Assembly: GCA_019694155.1 (NCBI GenBank)
Contig: JAIBCN010000186.1
Coordinates: 1-32,930, forward strand
Length of the DNA stretch: 32,930 nucleotides
Direction of reading: 5' to 3'
From: Vicinamibacteria bacterium
GTDB lineage: Bacteria; Acidobacteriota; Vicinamibacteria; Fen-336; JAGNNV01
In this document: positions 18,593-26,281 of the stretch, one piece after another
How positions within the stretch are numbered: position 1 is the first letter of the stretch
How the letters are laid out: each line of letters begins with the position of its first letter
Program-made: the position numbers and the translations under genes
The notes under the pieces: model-generated
Told to the model about the DNA's origin: nothing
The model's input: only the letters and a program-made list of their open reading frames with translations
Database searches by the model: none

Positions 18593-19078
18593 ATGACTGC
18601 CCCCGTGAAGCGCGACCAGAGCGAGGAGATTCGCATTCTCGCCACCAATCGCAAGGCGCTGCACGAGTTCGACATCCTCGAGAAGCACGAAGTGGGCGTC
18701 GCCTTGCGTGGTACCGAGGTCAAGGCCTTCCGGGAGAACGGTTTCCAGTTCCGGGACAGCTACGTGGAGTTCCGCAACGGGGAACTCTTCCTCTCCGGCG
18801 CGTCGGTGGCTCCCTACTCGCACGGGAATCGGATGAATCACTCCGAGGAGCGGCAGCGCAAGCTCCTCATGCACAAGAAGGACATCCTCAAGCTGGGCGC
18901 CAAGGTGACGGAGAAGGGGCTCACCCTCATTCCCCTCAAGGCCTACTTCAAAGGGGGACGGGTGAAGTTCGAGATCGGCCTCGCGAGGGGGCGGAAGTCG
19001 CACGACAAGAGACAGGCCATCAAGGCGCGGGACATCGAGAAGGACGTCCGGCGGGAGTTGGGAACCAGGCGACGCTGA
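18593..19078 (+). CDS. smpB: SsrA-binding protein SmpB
   Basis: 161 aa, the normal length for SmpB. It binds tmRNA and delivers it to stalled ribosomes for trans-translation. The hallmarks are present in order: N-terminal ILATNRKALHEFDILEKHEVGVALRGTEVK (beta barrel, split here only for description), the NRMNHSEERQRKLLMHKKDI region, and the C-terminal tail KRQAIKARDIEKDVRRE, which forms a helix in the mRNA channel of the ribosome. The ATG at 18593 gives the expected N-terminus. It is followed by a strong terminator at 19121-19158. No ssrA gene was seen in the window. Confidence 0.97.
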   Translation: MTAPVKRDQSEEIRILATNRKALHEFDILEKHEVGVALRGTEVKAFRENGFQFRDSYVEFRNGELFLSGASVAPYSHGNRMNHSEERQRKLLMHKKDILKLGAKVTEKGLTLIPLKAYFKGGRVKFEIGLARGRKSHDKRQAIKARDIEKDVRRELGTRRR

Positions 19079-19120
19079 CAGGGCGGAGCCTGGCTCGCGT
19101 CTGGTTTTGGAGATCCCTTC

Positions 19121-19158
19121 GTCCCGACGAGCCTCGACGGCTCCTCGGGACGCTTTTT
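19121..19158 (+). terminator. Intrinsic terminator of smpB
   Basis: GTCCCGACGAGCC (19121-19133) pairs with GGCTCCTCGGGAC (19139-19151) with one mismatch and a five-base loop, followed after two bases by five T (19154-19158). It lies 43 bp past the smpB stop. Confidence 0.8.
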
Positions 19159-19183
19159 GCCGCCGCCTTCCAGGGCAAAAAGC
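19152..19183. repeat. 10-bp perfect inverted repeat overlapping the terminator tail
   Basis: GCTTTTTGCC (19152-19161) and GGCAAAAAGC (19174-19183) are exact inverse complements around 12 bases. This gives a T tract on both strands and could compete with or extend the terminator hairpin. Confidence 0.6.
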
Positions 19184-19186
19184 AAA

Positions 19187-19224
19187 TGCGCGAAGGCTGT
19201 AGGGGCGGCTACATCCTTCGCGCA
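19187..19224. repeat. REP-like 38-nt imperfect palindrome
   Basis: Outer arms TGCGCGAAGG (19187-19196) and CCTTCGCGCA (19215-19224), then one C/T mismatch, then inner arms TGTAG and CTACA around GGGCGG: 15 pairs in all. Size, head sequence and intergenic position recall REP elements of other bacteria. Only one copy is present in this window. Confidence 0.6.
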
Positions 19225-19346
19225 GGACGGACTGTACGCAGGTGCGACGATCAAGGGGGCACGATGGCTATTGAATCGCGCATCAATATCCCGCGTGCGT
19301 TCGGGACAAGGGGAGCCGGCACTCGGGGCGGCGCGAGAGGCGCGAC

Positions 19347-19352
19347 TATAAT
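19347..19352 (+). promoter_or_regulatory. Candidate -10 box (TATAAT) for the ABC-F leader
   Basis: An exact TATAAT in otherwise GC-rich DNA, 140 bp before the ABC-F start. Transcription from about 19359 would begin just ahead of the folded element at 19370-19438. There is no recognisable -35 at the right spacing, so this rests on the -10 alone. Confidence 0.45.
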
Positions 19353-19369
19353 GACGGTTTACCAGGCCT

Positions 19370-19438
19370 CGCGGGCCCTCGGGTGAGCGTCGAAAGACGC
19401 CCTCGGGGTAGACCGCCGAGCCACTCACCAAGGCCGCG
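19370..19438 (+). ncRNA. Structured 5' leader (three-way-junction fold) of the ABC-F gene
   Basis: Nested complementary arms: P1 CGCGGGCC (19370-19377) with GGCCGCG (19432-19438), one bulged G; P2 GGTGAG (19382-19387) with CTCACC (19424-19429); P3 CGTC-GAAA-GACG (19388-19399), a GNRA tetraloop; P4 CTCGG (19402-19406) with CCGAG (19416-19420), extended by GG/CC around a TAGA loop. A second CTCAC at about 19450-19455 could displace the 3' arm of P2, giving an alternative fold. This matches no riboswitch class I know. It may be an attenuator or translational control element; the fold is read by eye and not tested. Confidence 0.55.
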
Positions 19439-19491
19439 CCTCTTCCGACTCACGAGGAGCGGACTGCTTCAAAGGCCCGAAACTCCCCTCA

Positions 19492-21588
19492 ATGATTCAC
19501 GTCGAAGGTTTGTCCAAGCGCTACGGCGCGCGCGTTCTCTGGGAGAACGTGAACTGGCACGTCAAGAAGAACGACCGCATCGGCCTTTGCGGTCCGAACG
19601 GCGCGGGCAAATCGACGCTTCTGAAGATCCTTGCCGGCCTCGAGGAGTACGACTCGGGCCAGGTCCGGATGGCGTCGGACCTCACCATCGGCTACCTGCC
19701 CCAGGACGGCATCGCACACAAGGGCCGCACGCTTCACGCCGAAGTCTCTCTGGCCTTCGCGCCCCTGCTCGCGCTGAAGGCGGAACAAGACAGGATCGAA
19801 GCCACTCTCGAGCACGAAGATCCCGGGACGACCGAAGAGGAGCACCTCGCTCTCCTTGACCGCTATGCCGAAGTGATGGATCACTTCAAGCGGGCGGGCG
19901 GTTTCGAGATGGACATCCAGATCGCGAACGTCCTGCGCGGTCTCGGCTTCAAGCCATCGGACCATCAGAGGCTGTGCGAAGAGTTCTCCGGCGGATGGCA
20001 GATGCGCATCGCCCTCGCCAAGCTGCTGCTTCAGCGGCCGAACCTCCTGCTGATGGACGAGCCCACGAACCATCTCGACCTTCCCGCCTGCAACTGGCTC
20101 GAGGAGTATCTCCACGACTACGAAGGCTCGGTGGTCCTGGTCTCGCACGACCGGTTCTTCCTCGACGCGGTGGTGAAGCGCATCACCCAGGTCGAGCTGC
20201 GCACCCTCACCGACTACCACGGCAACTACTCGAAGTACCTCGTCGACTACCAGGCGAACCTCGAGAACCTCCTCGAGGCGCACCGCCGGCAGACCGAGGA
20301 GATCGAGAAGACCGAGGCCTTCATCAGCCGTTTCCGTTACCAGGCGACGAAGGCCCGGCAGGTCCAGAGCCGGATCAAGCTCCTCGACAAGGTCGAGCGG
20401 ATCGAGATCCCGCCCCAGCGGCAGAAGATCCACTTCAACTTCCCCGAGGCGCCCAAGGCCGGACGCGTGGTGCTCGAAGTGAAGGACCTCCGCCGCGCCT
20501 ACGGCTCGAACGTGATTCTCGACAAAGTGAGCTTCACGGTGGAGCGCGGCGACCGTATCGCTCTGGTCGGCCCGAACGGCGCGGGCAAGTCGACGCTGAT
20601 GCGCGTTCTCGCGGGCACGGACAAGCCCACGAGCGGCGCCGTCACTCTCGGTCATCAGGTGGTGATGGACTACTTCGCCCAGAATCAGGCGGACGTCCTC
20701 ACCGGCTCGCAGACGGTTTACGAGGAGATGGCGGGCACGAGCCCCACCACCATGGTCCCGATGATCCGCTCGATCCTCGGCGGGTTCCTCTTCTCGGGCG
20801 ACGACGTCTACAAGAAGGTCGCGGTGCTCTCGGGCGGCGAGCGCAATCGCCTGGCTCTCGCGAAGATGCTGCTCAAGGCGAGCAACCTGCTCCTGCTCGA
20901 CGAGCCGACGAACCACCTCGATATCGACTCGAAGGACATCCTCCTCGAGGCCCTCGCCGCGTATACCGGCACGATCATCTTCGTGTCGCACGACCGGCAC
21001 TTCGTCGATCGGCTGGCCATGAAGGTCATCGACGTGGGCGACTCAAAGGCATCGATGTACCCGGGCGGGTACGAGGACTTCCTCGACTGGAAGAAGCGGG
21101 TCGAGGCGGGCGACCCTGGAACCCCGATGCCTTCAAAGCCCAAGGCGCCAAGCCTCACCGAAGTGAAGACCGCGGTGGTGAAGGCGGTGGCGACCGCTCC
21201 GGCGGGTCTGCCCCAAAAGCCCCCCCCGGCTCCTATGCCGGAGAAGCCATCCAAGACTGCGGCGGCAGCCGCGAATCCCCTGGCGCCCAGGCTGCGAAAG
21301 CCCGACGGCGACCAGAAGGCCGCCGCCGAGGCCGAACGACAGGCCAGAATCGCGGCCGACCGGGCGGAGAAGAAGCGCAAGCAGCGCCTCGACGAAATCG
21401 AGAAGCGGATCGCCGAGAAGGAAGCCGCGGTGGCGGCGATCGAGAAGGAGATGGGAACGCCCGGCTTCTTCGACGATCGCGGCCGCGCCGAGAAGGCCGC
21501 GAAGGATCGCGAGTCGCTCATGTGGGAAGTGAACGACCTCATGGGCCAGTGGGAGCTGATGCAACAGGAGTCCGTCCCCGCCTCCTAG
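19492..21588 (+). CDS. ABC-F family ATPase (translation factor type)
   Basis: 698 aa with two ABC cassettes and no membrane domain, the ABC-F layout of EttA, Uup, YheS and antibiotic-resistance ABC-F proteins, which act on the ribosomal E site. Walker A is GPNGAGKST in both halves (residues 34-42 and about 361-369). The signatures are FSGGW and LSGGE, each followed by a Walker B of LLLMDEPTNHLD / LLLLDEPTNHLD type. The linker between cassettes (about 245-320) is helical and basic (RYQATKARQVQSR). After about residue 545 comes a Pro/Ala-rich stretch, then a C-terminal coiled coil (EKKRKQRLDEIEKRIAEKE), as in Uup/YheS-like members. No good Shine-Dalgarno precedes the ATG. The structured leader suggests regulated expression. 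Housekeeping versus resistance subtype cannot be decided here. Confidence 0.93.
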   Translation: MIHVEGLSKRYGARVLWENVNWHVKKNDRIGLCGPNGAGKSTLLKILAGLEEYDSGQVRMASDLTIGYLPQDGIAHKGRTLHAEVSLAFAPLLALKAEQDRIEATLEHEDPGTTEEEHLALLDRYAEVMDHFKRAGGFEMDIQIANVLRGLGFKPSDHQRLCEEFSGGWQMRIALAKLLLQRPNLLLMDEPTNHLDLPACNWLEEYLHDYEGSVVLVSHDRFFLDAVVKRITQVELRTLTDYHGNYSKYLVDYQANLENLLEAHRRQTEEIEKTEAFISRFRYQATKARQVQSRIKLLDKVERIEIPPQRQKIHFNFPEAPKAGRVVLEVKDLRRAYGSNVILDKVSFTVERGDRIALVGPNGAGKSTLMRVLAGTDKPTSGAVTLGHQVVMDYFAQNQADVLTGSQTVYEEMAGTSPTTMVPMIRSILGGFLFSGDDVYKKVAVLSGGERNRLALAKMLLKASNLLLLDEPTNHLDIDSKDILLEALAAYTGTIIFVSHDRHFVDRLAMKVIDVGDSKASMYPGGYEDFLDWKKRVEAGDPGTPMPSKPKAPSLTEVKTAVVKAVATAPAGLPQKPPPAPMPEKPSKTAAAAANPLAPRLRKPDGDQKAAAEAERQARIAADRAEKKRKQRLDEIEKRIAEKEAAVAAIEKEMGTPGFFDDRGRAEKAAKDRESLMWEVNDLMGQWELMQQESVPAS

Positions 21589-21729
21589 ATCCGAGCGCGT
21601 CTGCAACCGCGGCGTTCCTGGCGGCATCCAACCCGCGGAACTCGCCTCGCGCGTTCAATCGGACCTGACGCGCGGTCGGCAGACCCATTTCGCGGGAACA
21701 ACCGCGAGGCCGCCGGCGTAGGAGACCAC

Positions 21730-21769
21730 GGGCCCCTGCTTCCGGAGATTCGGGAGCAGCAAGGGGCCC
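21730..21769. other. Long GC-rich stem-loop between the ABC-F and GGDEF-EAL genes
   Basis: GGGCCCC and GGGGCCC form the base of the stem, and GCTTCC and GGGAGC (one wobble) the upper part around GGAGATTC. No T tract follows, so it is not a standard terminator. It may be a transcript-end stabiliser for the ABC-F gene or a leader element of the next gene. The rest of 21589-21847 shows nothing else. Confidence 0.45.
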
Positions 21770-21847
21770 CCACGACGGCGGCGGACTCCAGGTCAGAAGT
21801 GAGTTCCAAGGTCCGTTCATTTCCCAGGAATCTCTCTCTTCATCGCC

Positions 21848-23854
21848 ATGCCCGTCTCGTCCGCCTATTCGACCCTCGATCTCCTCGGCAGTATCTCCAC
21901 GGCCACCGGCACCGCCATCGCCCTGGGGGCGACTCGAATCGACTCCGCGCCGGGATTCCGATCCTTCGCCGGCGCGTGGGCGGCGATCGCCGTTCACCTC
22001 CTGGCGCGGCCGGCGGCAGCGGCCGGGGAGCCCGGATGGCTGGTGCTCGATGTCCTGAGCGGCGCGACCGCGGGCGCTTTCCTGATTCACGGAGCGAGCG
22101 CATGGGAGCCCGAGCGGGCGCGCCGACGAGCGGGAAGCGCTGTGGCCTATGCCGTGTTCGCGCTTTCCTGCGCCATTCAGTCGACGCTCGTCGTGGTCGG
22201 AGGGCCTGACGGCGATTCCATCGCCATCTTCCGCACCCTGCGTTTATTCGTGGTCACGGCCCTGGCCTTCCACTTCACGCGGGCCGCGAGGCATGGCGAG
22301 AGCGTTTCGGCGAGGGTCCTGTCCTGGGCCTTCGGAGCGCTTGCTGCGCTTTCCGCCGTCTCTCCCCTGGCCGAGGACCTCCGGCCAGGCGGCGCGCTTG
22401 CGACCCTCTTGCTCAACTCCGCCGCCGCGATGGTCTGGATGGCTCTGGCCTTGTCCATGGCCGGGTGCCTCCTCGAGGAGCGGACGCACCGCCGCGCCTC
22501 CCGCGCCCGCTCCGAGAGCGACGACGTCACGGGACTGAGCCTCAGGGCGCCTTTCGAACAGCAGCTCGACGCCGCCCTGGCTCGAGCCAGGCTCCAGGGC
22601 GAAGGCCTGGCCCTCGCCTTCCTCGACCTCGACCGGTTCCGCACCCTCAACGAGTCCATGGGCCACGGGGCCGGAGATGCGGTCCTGCTCGAAGTCGCGG
22701 ACCGTATGCGCCGGACGCTTCCCCAGGGCGCCCTCGCCGCCCGGGTGGGTGGAGATGAATTCGTGGCGGTGTGGCCGGGCGTTTCCGACTCGACCGAAGC
22801 GCTCCGGCTCGCGGGCGAGCTTTCGTCGTCCCTCGCCGCGCCCATGTATGTGAACGGACAGGAGGTGCTCATCAGCGCGACCGCGGGAGTGAGCCTCTTT
22901 CCCAAGGACGCGGGGGACGCCGCGACCCTTCTCGATCACGCCCACGCCGCCGCGTATCGGACCAAGGAACGCTCCCCGGGGCAGCCCAGGCTCTACAACG
23001 CGGACATGACCGGGCGCTCGCGGCGTGAACTCTCCATGGAGATGCGCCTCCGGCGCGCGCTTTCACTCAACGAACTCTGGGTGTACTACCAGCCGCGCCT
23101 GTCCCTGACCACCGGGCGGATCGACGGCTTCGAAGCGCTGGTGCGCTGGCTGCATCCGAGCGAGGGTCTGCTCGCGGCCGCGGCCTTCATCGACCTCGCG
23201 GAGTCCACGGGCCTGGTGGTGCCGATCGGCCGCTTCGTGTTGCGGCGCGCCTGCCAGGATGCGCAGGAAGCGAGGGCCCTCACGAGCGCGGATTTCACGG
23301 TGGCGGTGAACCTCTCGGCTCAGCAGCTCGCGGACCCTCAGATCGTCGACGATGTTCGGAGAGCGCTTCGCGAGACCGGCCTGCCTGCAAAGGCCCTGGA
23401 GATCGAAGTCACGGAGACCGCGGCCATGTATGACATCGGCCAGACGCGCGGTGTCCTGGAGCGCCTGCGCGAGATGGGCGTCTCCGTGGCCCTGGACGAC
23501 TTCGGCACCGGTCACTCCGCACTCGGGTATCTGAAGGAACTCCCGGTCGATCGACTGAAGATCGACAAGTGTTTCGTGCGCGATCTCGTCTCGGATGCCA
23601 AGGACCGCTTCCTGCTGCGAGCGGTCATCGCCCTGGGCAGGGCGCGCGGCCTGCAGGTCACGGCCGAGGGCGTCGAGGATCCGCGTCAGCTTCGGTTCCT
23701 GGCCGCCGCCGGGTGCCACCACGTTCAGGGCTACCTCATCGGAACCGCGCGACCCGCCCTCGAACTCGCTCGGCTCGCCGGCCAGGCCCCGGAGGGCATC
23801 TCGGTGCGCCTGCCGCGCCGACGGAAGAGCCGGCTAAGGCTGGTAGCGGGCTAG
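21848..23854 (+). CDS. Membrane-bound GGDEF-EAL cyclic-di-GMP protein
   Basis: 668 aa. Residues 1-210 hold about six hydrophobic segments, an unassigned membrane sensor region. About 220-385 is a GGDEF domain with the intact RVGGDEF motif and the GTP-contact Asn and Asp (TLNES, GAGDAVL); the inhibitory RxxD site ahead of it is absent. About 400-645 is an EAL domain with its catalytic motifs visible: EALVRW, VNLSAQQL, EVTE, DDFGTG, LKIDKCFV, AEGVED. Both cyclase and phosphodiesterase activity are possible; which one dominates cannot be read from sequence. There is no Shine-Dalgarno before the ATG. The stop codon overlaps the stop of the convergent ligase gene in the palindrome CTAG. Confidence 0.93.
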   Translation: MPVSSAYSTLDLLGSISTATGTAIALGATRIDSAPGFRSFAGAWAAIAVHLLARPAAAAGEPGWLVLDVLSGATAGAFLIHGASAWEPERARRRAGSAVAYAVFALSCAIQSTLVVVGGPDGDSIAIFRTLRLFVVTALAFHFTRAARHGESVSARVLSWAFGALAALSAVSPLAEDLRPGGALATLLLNSAAAMVWMALALSMAGCLLEERTHRRASRARSESDDVTGLSLRAPFEQQLDAALARARLQGEGLALAFLDLDRFRTLNESMGHGAGDAVLLEVADRMRRTLPQGALAARVGGDEFVAVWPGVSDSTEALRLAGELSSSLAAPMYVNGQEVLISATAGVSLFPKDAGDAATLLDHAHAAAYRTKERSPGQPRLYNADMTGRSRRELSMEMRLRRALSLNELWVYYQPRLSLTTGRIDGFEALVRWLHPSEGLLAAAAFIDLAESTGLVVPIGRFVLRRACQDAQEARALTSADFTVAVNLSAQQLADPQIVDDVRRALRETGLPAKALEIEVTETAAMYDIGQTRGVLERLREMGVSVALDDFGTGHSALGYLKELPVDRLKIDKCFVRDLVSDAKDRFLLRAVIALGRARGLQVTAEGVEDPRQLRFLAAAGCHHVQGYLIGTARPALELARLAGQAPEGISVRLPRRRKSRLRLVAG

Positions 23855-25116
23855 GGCAACGCTTCGGGCCGGGCCTCCCCGGGGGGGTGCCCCGGGACCG
23901 CACTCATCCAGGCGACAGCCAGCCAGAGGAAGCGGAAGTTCATGACGTCCGCGTTCACGCTGTTCACCAGGAGTCCAGATACCGCGGCCGCTGCGGCCCG
24001 CTGCAGAGGCGTCCCCGCCCACAGGCCCGCCCGCAGACTGCGAATCCAGGCTGCCCACAACCCGACGAGGGAGGCGGCGCCGAGGGCGCCCGACTCGGCC
24101 AGACGTCCCAGGAGGTCGCAGTGTGGGGGCACGCTCCGATAGCGGGCGGGAAGGTGCCCCTCGCGATAGGCGCGTTGGGTCTCTTCCGGGAAACGGCCGG
24201 GCCCAACGCCCAGGAGAGGATGCTCGAGGAAGCCGGACCAGGCGACCTTCTTGAGGGCCGCGTAGCTCATGAGCCGTCCTTCCACCCTCAGCCCGAAGGC
24301 CTCGAACGCGACATCTCCCGCTTCGTAATGAGTGCCTCGGGCGGGCGGACGCGGGTCGATGACGGAGGCGGCGTTGACCACGAAGACGACTGCGAGGGCT
24401 CCCAGAGCGGTCAGGATCCGCGCCCCGCGGGAGGGAAGGCGCGGCTGCAGGAACATTGCTGCCGCCGCACCAAATCCCGCCACGCTGTGCGAGTAGGTGA
24501 AGAATTCCCCCGCCGCCAGCAAGATGGCGAGCGCCGTCCATCCCCTCTTTGGCTTCCCATCCGCCGCCTCCCGGAGGCCAAGGGTCAGAACGAAAGCGAG
24601 GAGGAGGGCGTTGCCCAGCATCTCGGGCGCCTCGAAGAGCCCCCGCAAACGCCTCACGCGGCCGAACAACGGCAGGACCTGGGCCTCGCCGAAGGAGGAG
24701 GGCGACAGGGCGGCGGGAAAACGTAGAAGGACCACGGCCATCGCCGCTACGACAACAGCCGCCATTGCGGCTGCGAAAGCGATCTGGACCCTGCGGGTGA
24801 GCTCGGCATCTGGCGCGGCCCGGCGGAAGACGAGGAAGGCAAGGGCGACCGAAAGCTGCTTTGCGAGGTGCTTGAAGCCCGCAGCCGGCTCGACAGACAC
24901 GGCAGCGGCGGTGAGCGTCGCGAGCAGGTACAGCGCAAGAGGCCAGTCTTCTCCGCTCAGCCAGCGCCGCGTCCCACCCTTTGTCGCCATCGCGACCGCG
25001 ATCGCAAGGGGCACGAGCAGCAGGTCCCCCCACTGGGCATTCAGGGGAAGTCCGGAGCGGCCGATGGGCAGCAGAACCGCGTAGAGGACGGCCAGAAACG
25101 ACGCGAGTGCGGTCAT
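23851..25116 (-). CDS. O-antigen-ligase-like (Wzy/WaaL family) polytopic membrane protein
   Basis: 421 aa from the ATG at 25116, which has GAGG six bases upstream and puts a membrane helix right at the N-terminus; the ATG at 25152 would add 12 residues and overlap the small gene before it. About ten to twelve hydrophobic segments are seen. The Wzy_C-type signature is present: FLEHPLLGVGPGRFPEE, then a loop with PPHCDLLGRLAESGALG, where the His and the LxxxGxxG pattern match the ligase loop of WaaL/PglL/Wzy. The family joins or polymerises lipid-linked glycans on the periplasmic face of the inner membrane. No sugar-transferase neighbours are present, so the substrate is unknown. It probably forms a two-gene unit with the 55-aa membrane protein. 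Confidence 0.85.
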   Translation of the reverse strand: MTALASFLAVLYAVLLPIGRSGLPLNAQWGDLLLVPLAIAVAMATKGGTRRWLSGEDWPLALYLLATLTAAAVSVEPAAGFKHLAKQLSVALAFLVFRRAAPDAELTRRVQIAFAAAMAAVVVAAMAVVLLRFPAALSPSSFGEAQVLPLFGRVRRLRGLFEAPEMLGNALLLAFVLTLGLREAADGKPKRGWTALAILLAAGEFFTYSHSVAGFGAAAAMFLQPRLPSRGARILTALGALAVVFVVNAASVIDPRPPARGTHYEAGDVAFEAFGLRVEGRLMSYAALKKVAWSGFLEHPLLGVGPGRFPEETQRAYREGHLPARYRSVPPHCDLLGRLAESGALGAASLVGLWAAWIRSLRAGLWAGTPLQRAAAAAVSGLLVNSVNADVMNFRFLWLAVAWMSAVPGHPPGEARPEALP

Positions 25117-25124
25117 TCCCCGCC

Positions 25125-25292
25125 TCAGGTTCCGCGCAACTCCACGAGCCATCTCCGCACCGGGAAATAGACCGCGTAAAAGGCGAATGCTCCCGCGACC
25201 ATCTGCACGGGCAGGCTCGCGAAACCGGAAATCAGATCGCCGACCAGGTAACTGGCCAGAGTGGCCACCGTCATCGCGCCGATCGTGGGCAT
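25125..25292 (-). CDS. Small membrane protein, 55 aa
   Basis: MPTIGAMTVATLASYLVGDL starts two hydrophobic stretches (about 6-25 and 28-45), and the protein ends in a basic tail (VRRWLVELRGT). The ATG at 25292 is preceded by GGTGGAAAG. The stop lies eight bases before the 25116 start of the ligase gene, or 28 bases inside it if that gene starts at 25152, so translation of the two may be coupled. It has no recognised family. It may be an accessory subunit of the ligase, which is inference from position only. Confidence 0.6.
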   Translation of the reverse strand: MPTIGAMTVATLASYLVGDLISGFASLPVQMVAGAFAFYAVYFPVRRWLVELRGT

Positions 25293-25323
25293 GTTCTTTC
25301 CACCCCAGTGTACGCGGGGAGCC

Positions 25324-25329
25324 GATAAT
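25324..25329 (+). promoter_or_regulatory. Candidate -10 box of the Fpg/Nei gene (GATAAT)
   Basis: GATAAT ends eight bases before the ATG at 25338, in a 45-bp divergent gap. No Shine-Dalgarno is present, so this fits a leaderless or nearly leaderless message, but the -35 is not recognisable. Confidence 0.4.
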
Positions 25330-25337
25330 CTGCGTCC

Positions 25338-26249
25338 ATGCCCGAGCTTCCCGACCTCACCGCCTACGTCGAAGCGCTCGATCGATTCATCGGCGGCCGC
25401 GTGATCGAGGCGATCCGGCAGGCGACGCCGTTCCTGGTCCGGACCTGGGACCCGCCTCTCGCCACGGCCGCCGGCAAGCGCGTGGCGTCGGTCGAGCGGA
25501 TCGCCAAGCGGATCGTGATCGGCGTCGAGGGCGACCTCTTCCTCGTCATCCACCTCATGATCGCCGGCCGCTTCCACTGGAAGAAGAGAGGCGCCTCCAT
25601 TTCGCGACGGGTCGATCATCTGGCTCTCGACTTCGACCACGGCTCGCTCTTCCTCACCGAGGCCTCGACGAAAAAGCGCGCCTCGCTGTTTGTGGTCCGG
25701 GGCCGCGAGGCGGTGCGCGCACACGACCCCGGCGGCATCGAACCCCTGGGGGTGTCGCTGGCGGACTTCACCGCGCGGCTGCGCGTCGAAAACCACACCG
25801 TGAAGCGCTCCCTCACCGATCCCAGGCTCTTCGCGGGAATCGGGAACGCCTACTCGGATGAGATCCTGCATCGCGCGGGCCTGTCTCCCCTGATCTGGAC
25901 GCAGCGCCTGACGGACGACCAGGTAGAGCGTCTGCATCAGGCCACTCAGGCGACACTGATCGAATGGTGCGACCGGCTCCGAACCCAGTGGGGGGCCCGC
26001 TTCCCCGAGAAGGTGACGGCTTTCCATCCCGATATGGCGGTCCACGGAAAGGCGAAAGAGCCCTGCCCGGTCTGCGGCACGGCCGTCCAGAAAATCAAGT
26101 ACGCGGACAACGAGTGCAACTACTGCCCCACCTGCCAGACCGGAGGCAAACTGCTCGCCGACCGGGGTCTGTCGAGGCTGCTCCGCGACGACTGGCCAAA
26201 CTCGCTCGAAGAGATGGAGGAATGGAAGGCGGCACGCGCGTCTCCTTGA
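25338..26249 (+). CDS. Fpg/Nei-family DNA glycosylase
   Basis: 303 aa. Base-excision-repair enzyme that removes oxidised bases and nicks the strand. The N-terminus MPELPDL supplies the catalytic Pro2 and Glu3. HLMIAGRF matches the region with the conserved Lys/Arg strand of the family. The helix-two-turn-helix is at about 152-185 (VKRSLTDPRLFAGIGNAYSD). The C-terminal zinc finger has CPVC and CNYCPTC. Length and layout fit the family. Whether it is Fpg (8-oxoG) or Nei-like (oxidised pyrimidines) cannot be settled here. It runs into the promoter region of the next gene: its stop overlaps the candidate -35 box of the PspA-AAA cluster. Confidence 0.92.
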   Translation: MPELPDLTAYVEALDRFIGGRVIEAIRQATPFLVRTWDPPLATAAGKRVASVERIAKRIVIGVEGDLFLVIHLMIAGRFHWKKRGASISRRVDHLALDFDHGSLFLTEASTKKRASLFVVRGREAVRAHDPGGIEPLGVSLADFTARLRVENHTVKRSLTDPRLFAGIGNAYSDEILHRAGLSPLIWTQRLTDDQVERLHQATQATLIEWCDRLRTQWGARFPEKVTAFHPDMAVHGKAKEPCPVCGTAVQKIKYADNECNYCPTCQTGGKLLADRGLSRLLRDDWPNSLEEMEEWKAARASP

Positions 26250-26275
26250 CTCAGGGCCGCCCTCGCGCCTACGCT
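26246..26275 (+). promoter_or_regulatory. Candidate promoter of the PspA-AAA cluster, giving a leaderless message
   Basis: TTGACT (26246-26251) and TACGCT (26270-26275) are separated by 18 bases. The -10 ends six bases before the ATG at 26282, so the expected start of transcription is the A of the start codon. No Shine-Dalgarno is present. Confidence 0.5.
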
Positions 26276-26281
26276 TCTTTC

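Noticed and set aside
19370..19438. Hammerhead ribozyme or known riboswitch
   Set aside because: A three-way junction with GAAA is present, but the hammerhead CTGATGA core is missing, and no consensus of a riboswitch class I know fits.
19489..21000. Long minus-strand open frame opposite the ABC-F gene
   Set aside because: The plus-strand ABC-F protein is unmistakable; the antisense product is a shadow with repetitive Val/Leu/Arg composition.
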